NCBI GenBank assembly: GCA_049509915.1
Contig: JBEKZL010000019.1
Span: 1 to 64,000 of the forward strand
Source of the DNA: JBEKYD01 sp049509915
GTDB taxonomy: Bacteria; Acidobacteriota; Terriglobia; Bryobacterales; Bryobacteraceae
Direction: 5' to 3'
Length of the DNA stretch: 64,000 nt
A program made the translations under genes and the position numbers. Below are positions 16,690 through 23,438 of this stretch, in pieces. Each line of letters starts with the position of its first letter. The first letter of the stretch is position 1. The notes beneath the pieces are model-generated. The model worked only from the letters and a program-made list of their open reading frames with translations. It was not told the DNA's origin and did not search any database.

Positions 16690-17413
16690 GAGCTCTGTGG
16701 GGCAGGTCGAAAACCCGCCGGCCACTGGTCAATCGGTCCAAGCTCCTACCAGTTCGGAAGTTCCGGGACCCGTCTCGGCGCCCGCTCGCGGTTGTGATGC
16801 GGCGCCAGTCTCTTTGGCCGCCCGGCTGTCCCATTTCGATCTGGAGGCGCGCGAGGTCCTGGGCTATGCCACCGACCTTGCCGCCGATCTCGCCGCGCGC
16901 CATCGGGCGGGCGTGCCGCACGGCGCCATCGGGCCGGATACCGTGCTCCTGGCCGGCGGCTCCGCGCGTCTTCAGGATCCGCCATCGCCAGGCGTTTCCG
17001 CGGCCAGGGATGCCCTGCAGTTCGCCGCCTTGCTCCGGGTAATGGCGCGCGCCTGCGCCGCGCCGGAACGTGCCGATCTCGGAGCCGCCCTCGGGGCGCT
17101 CTGCGGGCGCTATCTCAACCCGGAGGCCGGGGCCGGCTGGCAATCTTTCAGGAAGCTGCTGCTGGCGCTCAAGGTTCTGCGCGTGAACTATCGGAACCGT
17201 CAGTCGGCAGCCGTGGCGCGGCCGGCGGAGATCGTCCCCGGCGCCGATACGGCCGACTCGCGGCCCGCGCTCGAACCTTCCAAGTCCAGCCGCCGTAAGA
17301 TCCGGATTTTGATCCGCGCCGTGCCTTCCGCTACCCACCTGATTCCCGATCGACAGCCGGAGCCGCGCCCGTCTCTCTGGCGAAAACTTCGCTTTCTATT
17401 CCTCGGGCGATGA
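16670..17413 (+). CDS. Degenerate protein-kinase-like (pseudokinase) protein
   Basis: A 247-residue protein from ATG 16670, with a strong GAGAGGAGG ribosome site lying inside the end of the deacetylase gene. Residues 60-125 look like the C-lobe of a Ser/Thr kinase: helix LGYATDLAADLAARHRAG, then VPHGAIGPDTVLLAGGSARLQDP at the place of the catalytic loop and metal loop (compare H-R-D-x-K-P-x-N-I-L-L). Here Arg, Asp, Lys and Asn are all replaced (H84-G-A-I-G-P-D-T91) and DFG is missing, so catalysis is not expected. The N-lobe is absent. Residues 9-25 come from a dispersed repeat like the one in the flippase gene. The tail is basic. The fold call is inference from pattern; the role is unknown, perhaps a scaffold or regulator of the operon. 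Confidence 0.5.
   Translation: MTPLTVESSVGQVENPPATGQSVQAPTSSEVPGPVSAPARGCDAAPVSLAARLSHFDLEAREVLGYATDLAADLAARHRAGVPHGAIGPDTVLLAGGSARLQDPPSPGVSAARDALQFAALLRVMARACAAPERADLGAALGALCGRYLNPEAGAGWQSFRKLLLALKVLRVNYRNRQSAAVARPAEIVPGADTADSRPALEPSKSSRRKIRILIRAVPSATHLIPDRQPEPRPSLWRKLRFLFLGR
16696..16745. repeat. Second copy of the flippase-type dispersed repeat
   Basis: Matches 5776-5825 closely at both ends: TGTGGGGCAGGT and TCAATCGGT are shared with the flippase copy, with a more diverged middle. It is in frame in the kinase-like gene, giving residues GQVENPPATGQSVQAP. Confidence 0.6.
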
Positions 17414-17440
17414 CAAGAATCGGAGACACAACGAACACTC

Positions 17441-18961
17441 ATGCGTACCTATGCCGCCGTCGAGCCACCGAAGCACCTGATACAGATTGAAGGCGTCGCG
17501 CCGCCTCCCGCCCGCGCACCGGTCTCGCCAGCCGGATCCAATCTGGCGGCGTTTTGGGAGAATCGCGGCCTCCGCGTCTGCCGAAGGGATGGGGTATTCT
17601 GGGGCGAATACAAAGGCGGATTCTTCTCGAGCCTGCCCTTTCACCTGCACCTCGACGCCACTGGCGAGCAGGTGCGCTCCGCGCTGCGCGCTACCGGGGC
17701 GCGCGGCTTGCGTTTCCCCTCCGCCAATCAGCCCGGGATGGCGAGCGGCATCTACGTGTGCCGTCCCTCGGCTTACACCCTCCAGTCGATTTCGCGCAAA
17801 CAGCGCGGCCACGTCACTCACGGAATGGAGGCTTGCCAGTTCCGCTCCGTCGACCCGGATGAACTGCTGCGGGAAGGCATGACGCTCAACCGCGATACGC
17901 TAGACCGCCAGCAGCGCCGCGACGCCCGTTTTCTGGACCCGGCGCGATGGGCCGGTTTTGTGGACGCGGTGCGGCGCTCTCCCGGCGTCGCCGTGCATGG
18001 CGCTTATATTGGCGGACGCCTGGCCGCTTACATGGTGGGCTGCCGCGACGGCGGCTGGCTGCACCTGATGTTCAAGATGTCCCGCGCCGCCGACCTGGAC
18101 TCCTATCCGAATCACGCCCTCGACTATTGGGTGCTGTCCCAGGCCGCCGGCGATGCGGAAATCGAGTTTGTGGGCAACGGCTTTGCCTCGCTCACACCAA
18201 ATGAAGGTTTGGACCGCTATAAGCGCCAGATGGGCTACCAGCTGCAGCCCCACAATCTCTGCCTGCACCTGGCTCCGGCGGCAGCGCCGTGGCTCGCCAA
18301 CCGGCTGACCGTATCGATGGCGCGGGCGGCCGCTTCCCGCCTGCCCAACCGCCCCGGCCTGGCCTACGCCGCGGCTATCCTGGAAGGCGTGCGCCAGACC
18401 CGGACGAAGCCGCCCGTAGACCCGGCCCAAACGGGCTCGGACGACATGTGCCAGCAGGAAGAGGCCACCGGCTTCTCGCGCATCCTCCGTCCCGCCGCCG
18501 CCTTCCCCCTGTTGCGCGCCTGGCAAACCCTGCGCAAGGGCGGCCTGCCGTACATGTGGCGGCGCGGCGCGGATTATCTTCGCCGCAAAATGCGCCGGCG
18601 TTCGGCCGGCCCGGCGACGGTGCGTCCGCTGTCGCCCGACGAAGTGCTCAACCTCCAGCCCGGCGATTGGGTGCAGGTGAAAACGATGGAGGAGATTCGC
18701 GCCACCCTCGACGCCCGCGGCAAGAACCGCGGCCTGTTGTTTACCGACGATATGCGCGGCTTCGCCGGCCGGCGCTTCCGCGTCTTCAAGCGGGTCGAGA
18801 GCATCTTCCTCGAAGAGTCCAAACAGCGCCGCACACTCAAGAACACCGTGCTCCTCGAAACCGCGTACTGCCCCGGCATCACCTTCCGCTGCGACCGCTC
18901 CTGCTTTCTGTTCTGGAAGGAAGCGTGGCTCAGAAAAACCCCTCCGGAGGGAACCGAATGA
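17441..18961 (+). CDS. GNAT-like transferase fused to a Cys-containing C-terminal domain
   Basis: A 506-residue soluble protein, last gene of the polysaccharide operon (ribosome site CGGAGAC, 27 bp after the previous stop). Residues ~60-290 have the two-lobed GNAT/FemAB look: SISRKQRGHVTHGMEACQF, LDRQQRRDARF, then VHGAYIGGRLAAYMVGCRDG and FVGNGFASLTPNEGLDRYKRQMGY near the end of the lobe. After a linker (~330-400), residues ~405-500 form a second domain starting LNLQPGDWVQVKTMEEI, continuing GLLFTDDMRGFAGRRFRVFKR and ending CDRSCFLFWKEAWL. I recall stand-alone small proteins of this second type near biosynthetic clusters, but cannot name the family. Substrate unknown. Confidence 0.55.
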   Translation: MRTYAAVEPPKHLIQIEGVAPPPARAPVSPAGSNLAAFWENRGLRVCRRDGVFWGEYKGGFFSSLPFHLHLDATGEQVRSALRATGARGLRFPSANQPGMASGIYVCRPSAYTLQSISRKQRGHVTHGMEACQFRSVDPDELLREGMTLNRDTLDRQQRRDARFLDPARWAGFVDAVRRSPGVAVHGAYIGGRLAAYMVGCRDGGWLHLMFKMSRAADLDSYPNHALDYWVLSQAAGDAEIEFVGNGFASLTPNEGLDRYKRQMGYQLQPHNLCLHLAPAAAPWLANRLTVSMARAAASRLPNRPGLAYAAAILEGVRQTRTKPPVDPAQTGSDDMCQQEEATGFSRILRPAAAFPLLRAWQTLRKGGLPYMWRRGADYLRRKMRRRSAGPATVRPLSPDEVLNLQPGDWVQVKTMEEIRATLDARGKNRGLLFTDDMRGFAGRRFRVFKRVESIFLEESKQRRTLKNTVLLETAYCPGITFRCDRSCFLFWKEAWLRKTPPEGTE

Positions 18962-18993
18962 AGCGTCGGTTCAATCGCTGACACCCGGCTTTC

Positions 18994-19600
18994 GTGCGCT
19001 GGCGCTTTCGCCCGCAGCGCCGAGAGTGCAGTACATTAAGCGGCTCCGCCTACGCCAACGCGGCCTGCAACTACAATTTCAAACCGGGCGAGAGCGGCAA
19101 GCTGGCGCTGGAATTCTGGATCACGCCTTTTGACTACTCGCCGTGCGACGGCTCTCAAAGCGCGGTGGAATCCGTTTTCACCGAGGACGACGGGCATCCT
19201 TTAAGCAACGTCACGGTTGCGCGATGCCTGGACGCATTGGGATACACACGGCAAGCGACCAGCAAATCGAGCTGGGCGGCTATATCCTCAAGGTGGCCTT
19301 GCCCCGCAATCGCCGCACGCCCGGCCGCATGGCCGACGTGAGGGGCTACGGGTCTTCGTGACCACGGGCCCTGACGAATACCTGCGCACTGGCGACAATC
19401 TGCAGGTCACATTTGCGCTCAACACACGCGGGCAGCCGATCACCGGCATCGCCCGGCAAAGAGAACGGCCACTTCGGCCACTTCGAAAATGGCAAATGGG
19501 TAGTCAAGCGCTATCTGGCCGGCGACGATTCCGTGCTGCGCCACGGTCGCAGATATGGGCCAATCCGGAAGTGGAGTGCTTCTCTCGGCGCCCAACCGCT
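18994..19600 (+). pseudogene. Remnant of a glycoside hydrolase C-terminus (DUF5597-like)
   Basis: No single frame is open, but consecutive pieces in different frames read as one protein: FWITPFDYSPCDGSQ and TEDDGHPLSNVTVARCLDALG (first frame), then GIHTASDQQIELGGYILKVA (second), TTGPDEYLRTGDNLQVTFAL (third), then FGHFENGKWVVKRYLAGDDS (second again). The last pieces match what I recall of the DUF5597 domain that closes some GH35-like beta-galactosidases (enlarged 'G.F.nG.Wv.gR.lnGDe' pattern). At least three frameshifts and loss of the whole catalytic domain mean it is dead. It separates the polysaccharide operon from the next block. Confidence 0.5.
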
Positions 19601-19681
19601 GCATTCAGCGGGTAAAGCTCTACCGATATCGATAATTCGAAATGCCCGCAAAGCGGCGTGGCGACGATTATGCGAGCTGAG

Positions 19682-19700
19682 TCACCATATTATACTGGTG
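19682..19700. promoter_or_regulatory. Inverted repeat over a possible -10 box before the DUF362 gene
   Basis: CACCA (19683-19687) and TGGTG (19696-19700) flank TATTATAC, which contains a plausible -10 hexamer (TATTAT). No good -35 is seen. It lies ~30 bp before the start at 19730 and may be a repressor site. Confidence 0.3.
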
Positions 19701-19729
19701 TTTGCCAAGAGTGAGGGCATTTCGCCGTT

Positions 19730-20944
19730 ATGCGCAACGCGATATCACGCCGTGAAATGCTTGCCAGCCTCGGCGCGGCCGGCGTGCTCCTTCCGAAAAC
19801 CGTCTCCGCCATTACCGCGCCCGTCGCGCCGGTGGCAGTCGCACGCTGTAAGACGTACGAACCTTCGGAGTTGACGCCGATCCTCGACGGCATGTTCGAC
19901 AAGCTGGGAGGTCTTGGTCGCCTGGTTCAAGGCAAGACCGTGGCCATCAAACTGAACTTCAACGGCGGGCCGACCGTACGGCTCGGGCACCTGCCGTTGG
20001 GAGACACGCACTGGCCCCACCCGAACCTGCTCGCCGCCACCATGCACCTGATGGCGCGGGCGGGCGCGCGTCGTATCCGCCTGGTAGAGGGGGCGGCCGC
20101 GCCGCGAACGGATCCCTTCGAAGAACATATGATGGACGCCAACTGGGATCCCCGGCTGTTCCTCCGCGCTGCGCCCCGCGTCGAATTCGAGAACACCAAC
20201 TACACCAACGCCTTCAAGAAGTTCGCGCGTCTTTCCGTGCCGGCCGGAGGGCTCCTGTTTCCCGCCTACGATGTGAACCACTCTTACGTGGACTGCGACG
20301 TCTTCGTCAGCATCGCGAAATACAAAGACCACCCCACGACGGGCGTCAGCACGGTCATGAAGAACCTGTTCGGCCTGACTCCCTTGACAGCCTACGGCAA
20401 CGGCGCCGGCAAGTGGGAAGACAACGACCTGGTTTATGGCGACGATCGCATCGAGATCCTGCACCGCGGAGCGCGCCAGCCCGCTAAGGGCGCGCTGCCC
20501 GAAATCGACCCCGCATCACCGCGCGACGATGGCTACCGCGTGCCCCGCATCATCGCCGACCTGAGCGCCGCCCGGCCGGTCCATTTGGCCATCATGGACG
20601 GGATCAAGACCATGGCCGGCGCGCAGACACCCGACCCCTGGTGTACGCCCGTGGAGCCGGGTGTGTTGATGGCCGGAACCAACGTGGTGAACACGGCCGC
20701 CGTCGCAATAGCCGCCATGAACTACGACCCGCGGGCGCCTAAGGGCACGGTACCCTTCGAGCGCTGCGACAACAAGTTGCTGCTGGCCGAACAACTCGGC
20801 GCGGGGTCGGCCGACCTGAGCCGCATCGAAGTGGCCGGACCGTCAATTCAGGAAGTGATGTTCGATTTCCGCGCGCTTCGCGAAAAGCGGCGCGTCCAAA
20901 TCCCGAACGGTCCTTTTGCGAGGCGAAGACCAAACACGAACTGA
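19730..20944 (+). CDS. DUF362-domain protein with Tat-type signal
   Basis: A 404-residue exported protein. The N-terminus AISRREMLASLGAAGVLL has the twin-arginine pattern (S-R-R-x-M/F-L) and a hydrophobic run. The rest follows DUF362: VAIKLNFNGGPTVRLG near residue 70 (substrate/metal strand), HPNLLAATMHLMARAGARRIRLVEGAA, then DVFVSIAKYKDHPTTGVSTVMKNLFG, the most conserved DUF362 core, and LAIMDGIKTMAG. No 4Fe-4S Cys cluster is present, unlike many DUF362 proteins. The biochemical role of the family is unsettled. It is followed 9 bp later by an unknown gene, probably one transcript. Confidence 0.8.
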   Translation: MRNAISRREMLASLGAAGVLLPKTVSAITAPVAPVAVARCKTYEPSELTPILDGMFDKLGGLGRLVQGKTVAIKLNFNGGPTVRLGHLPLGDTHWPHPNLLAATMHLMARAGARRIRLVEGAAAPRTDPFEEHMMDANWDPRLFLRAAPRVEFENTNYTNAFKKFARLSVPAGGLLFPAYDVNHSYVDCDVFVSIAKYKDHPTTGVSTVMKNLFGLTPLTAYGNGAGKWEDNDLVYGDDRIEILHRGARQPAKGALPEIDPASPRDDGYRVPRIIADLSAARPVHLAIMDGIKTMAGAQTPDPWCTPVEPGVLMAGTNVVNTAAVAIAAMNYDPRAPKGTVPFERCDNKLLLAEQLGAGSADLSRIEVAGPSIQEVMFDFRALREKRRVQIPNGPFARRRPNTN

Positions 20945-20953
20945 AGATCGGCG

Positions 20954-22243
20954 ATGCCCACGAATGAAAATTGGATTCCTTTGCGCTGGCCGTCCGCCTG
21001 GATCGACCCCGCGCTGTTGGGGCTGTTGGACGGAACCCCGTTCAACTGCCTGGCCATGGAATGGCAAGCCGCGCTCGGCCCCGTCGTCGCCAAAGCCCGT
21101 TCGGTTGGTTTGTCTTTGGTGGCTATCGGCGACGAAGCGGCACGCTCGGCCGGTGCCGCCTCTGGACTGCTGCTGCCGCCTGAGGATTTGCTGATCGCCG
21201 CGGATTCCGTATGGCCGGGGATCGCCAGCCAGGCAGTCGCGGCCGAGGCCTCCGGTCCCACGGCGAATCCATGGATTGATTCCAACGGTTGGCTCTTGCG
21301 GCTAGCCAGGGTGCGGTCGCCGCGGAAGACCGTCTGGCTAATGTTCGAACCTCCTGGCGCGCCTAATGTTGTGCTGCTCGAATCCTACCTGCGAGCCGTC
21401 GCCGACAGCGGCGCGTGGGGGGGCAGGTGGGTGGTTTCTGTGGACTCCCACCTGCGAGACGGCCTGGCGCGCGGCGATGCGAAGGCGTTATCATCCTGGA
21501 AGGCGATTGCCGCGGCGGTTCGATTCTTCGAACAACGCAGCGGGTGGGGCGCCCTGGAACCGCTCGGCACGGTCGGTGTCGTCTCGGATTTCGCGGGGCC
21601 GAATGAAAGCGCGAGCGGGGAGATCTTGAACCTGTTGGGCCGCCGCAACCTGGCTTATCGCATCCTGGAAGCGTCCGTGGCCGCAACCGCGTCTCTGTTG
21701 GGTTTCCACGCATTGATCTATGTGGACGAGGGCGCGCCCGCGCCGCCGCTGCGCCGCCGGCTGCTGGCCTTCGCGGAGCAGGGTGGGCTGGTCCTGGTGG
21801 CCGCGGCATGGAACCGGGCGGATGGCAAGCCCACCGGCATGGATCACCCCCGCGTGGACGTGCGCTGGCTGGGCAAAGGCCGCCTGGCTGTCTGCAAGGA
21901 TAGTTCCCCGGACCCATTCATGATTGCTCGCGACGTTCACATGCTGCTCGGCCGGACCTATGACGTAGCACGTTTTTTCAACCTCTCGGCGTTTCTTTCG
22001 TATTGCACGGCCTCGCCCGACCGGACCCGGGAGTTGGTGCAAATCGTCAGTTTCGCCATCCGGTTCCCAAACGATCCGGCCACCACGTGGGTCCCCGGAA
22101 AATACGCCTCGGCTCACTTGTGGAGTCTGGGCTCCGAGGGCCCCTCGCCGGTTGAAATGGCTCCCGAGAACGGCGGTACCAGTCTTCTCCTGCCGCCCGT
22201 GCCGGTGTATGCCGGCGTCGAGCTTGTTGAGAAATTGGGCTAG
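20954..22243 (+). CDS. Hypothetical protein, possibly glycoside-hydrolase-like fold
   Basis: A 429-residue protein I do not recognise. There is no signal peptide. The N-terminal half alternates short strands and helices; the central part (GTVGVVSDFAGPNESASGEILNLLGRRNLAYRI, then GFHALIYVDEG and GGLVLVAAAWNR) looks like the Rossmann-like, glutamine-amidotransferase-type trimerisation domain that follows the TIM barrel in some GH42/GH-like proteins; the C-terminal ~90 residues look like a beta-sandwich (RELVQIVSFAIRFPNDPATTW). That reading is a guess. It sits 9 bp after the DUF362 gene and ~140 bp before the IclR gene, so it probably shares their substrate context. Confidence 0.45.
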   Translation: MPTNENWIPLRWPSAWIDPALLGLLDGTPFNCLAMEWQAALGPVVAKARSVGLSLVAIGDEAARSAGAASGLLLPPEDLLIAADSVWPGIASQAVAAEASGPTANPWIDSNGWLLRLARVRSPRKTVWLMFEPPGAPNVVLLESYLRAVADSGAWGGRWVVSVDSHLRDGLARGDAKALSSWKAIAAAVRFFEQRSGWGALEPLGTVGVVSDFAGPNESASGEILNLLGRRNLAYRILEASVAATASLLGFHALIYVDEGAPAPPLRRRLLAFAEQGGLVLVAAAWNRADGKPTGMDHPRVDVRWLGKGRLAVCKDSSPDPFMIARDVHMLLGRTYDVARFFNLSAFLSYCTASPDRTRELVQIVSFAIRFPNDPATTWVPGKYASAHLWSLGSEGPSPVEMAPENGGTSLLLPPVPVYAGVELVEKLG

Positions 22244-22335
22244 CCCGCTGGCCGTGCGGCGTGTATATTGGGTGCGGCTACGCGGTTTCGAGTTTGCTCG
22301 GCCTGGTTCGTTTGACGGTGCGCTAAAGCCCAAAC

Positions 22336-22349
22336 CGAAACACGTTTCG
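22336..22349. promoter_or_regulatory. Palindrome before the IclR gene (possible autoregulatory site)
   Basis: CGAAAC-AC-GTTTCG is an exact inverted repeat 36 bp before the start at 22385. GAAA/TTTC half-sites are common in IclR-family operators, so autoregulation is plausible; not proven. Confidence 0.4.
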
Positions 22350-22384
22350 CTTATCATGTTCAAAGAGAATTCGGGAGCAGATCT

Positions 22385-23227
22385 ATGGCGTCGTCGAAAA
22401 AACTCGTCTCGAAAAAGAAAGTCCCGGTCAAGAAGCCGGCGGACGGCGCCCAATACTTCTCCCGTGCTGTGAGTAAGGCGCTGGAAACCCTGGAACTCCT
22501 GCAACTGCGGCAAGTACCCATGACTTTGAGTGAGATCGCGCGCCAGGTGCAGTTGTCGAAGACCTCGGTATTCCGGTTGCTGCGAACACTCGAGACCCTG
22601 GGTTACGTGGCAACCAGCGGTTGGGGCAAATACGCTTTGGCGCCAGGGGTACATTCCCTGGTATCGACGCGATGGCTGGCGCGGCTATTGCGCACGGCGG
22701 CGCTGCCGCTGCAAGGCCTCACGCGCGACCTGCATGAAACGGCGAGCATGGCGGCGCTCTTCGACAACCGCATCGAGGTAATTGCGGTTGTCGAAAGCCC
22801 GCAGGCTGTCCGTATGAGCAACGTGGTGGGACATATCGTTCCCCCCAATTCCAGTTCCCTAGGCAAGGCGATCACGGCATTTCAGACCGAAGAACGCCGC
22901 GAAAAGCTTCTCCGTAGCAACGGGATTTACCGGTTCACGGACCACACCATCGTGGACCGCGCCGAATTGTTCCGCGAATGGGAGCGGGTCCGAGCCCAGA
23001 AATTCGCGACGGACCGCGAGGAGTCGGTCTACGACGGAGTTTGCTTTGGTGTCCCGATCTTCGGGGAATCCGGCGAAGTCAATGCGGCCATCAGTGTCTC
23101 GCTGCCCAAGGCGCGCTTGCGCCAGGGCGACCACCCCGCCGTTATAATGGAGGCACTCGCCGCCGCTGCCGCGCAGGTCGCAACGGACCTGCGGTCCGTC
23201 ACCCAACCCAAGCGAGCCACTTCGTAG
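22385..23227 (+). CDS. IclR-family transcriptional regulator
   Basis: A 280-residue DNA-binding protein. After a Lys-rich leader, residues ~25-90 form the IclR winged helix: RAVSKALETLELLQLRQVPMTLSEIARQVQLSKTSVFRLLRTLETLGYVA, with the recognition helix at LSKTSVFRLLRTLE. Residues ~105-270 are the effector-binding GAF-like domain (LHETASMAALFDNRIEVIAVVES, NSSSLGKAITAF, GVCFGVPIFGESGEVNAAISVSLPK). IclR proteins usually respond to small organic acids or sugar acids, in line with the enolase-superfamily genes downstream. Likely targets are its own promoter (palindrome at 22336-22349) and the TonB receptor promoter (palindrome at 23344-23359). Confidence 0.9.
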   Translation: MASSKKLVSKKKVPVKKPADGAQYFSRAVSKALETLELLQLRQVPMTLSEIARQVQLSKTSVFRLLRTLETLGYVATSGWGKYALAPGVHSLVSTRWLARLLRTAALPLQGLTRDLHETASMAALFDNRIEVIAVVESPQAVRMSNVVGHIVPPNSSSLGKAITAFQTEERREKLLRSNGIYRFTDHTIVDRAELFREWERVRAQKFATDREESVYDGVCFGVPIFGESGEVNAAISVSLPKARLRQGDHPAVIMEALAAAAAQVATDLRSVTQPKRATS

Positions 23228-23335
23228 ATATAGTTCCGGCGCGGTGCTTGTTCTCGGATTTTGACGCAAGCAATACATGCGTGACCCCGGCCCAGGCTTC
23301 AGATTTCACTTTTCGCAACAGATTGCCCATTTTGC

Positions 23336-23364
23336 TTGACGCGATCACACTTCTGTGATAGTGT
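23336..23364 (+). promoter_or_regulatory. Promoter with embedded 16-bp palindrome ahead of the TonB receptor
   Basis: TTGACG at 23336-23341 is a good -35. The stretch behind it is an exact palindrome, ATCACA-CTTC-TGTGAT (23344-23359), which fills the spacer and runs into the -10 region (GATAGT 23357-23362, or TAGTGT 23359-23364). A repressor bound there would block RNA polymerase. The neighbouring IclR protein is the obvious candidate. Confidence 0.5.
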
Positions 23365-23438
23365 TTCGAGGCGGTGACGCCCGGGTGGGGCGCCACGTCT
23401 ACATCGGTGTTTTTCTTCACCGCCAACGAGGTGTTTGC

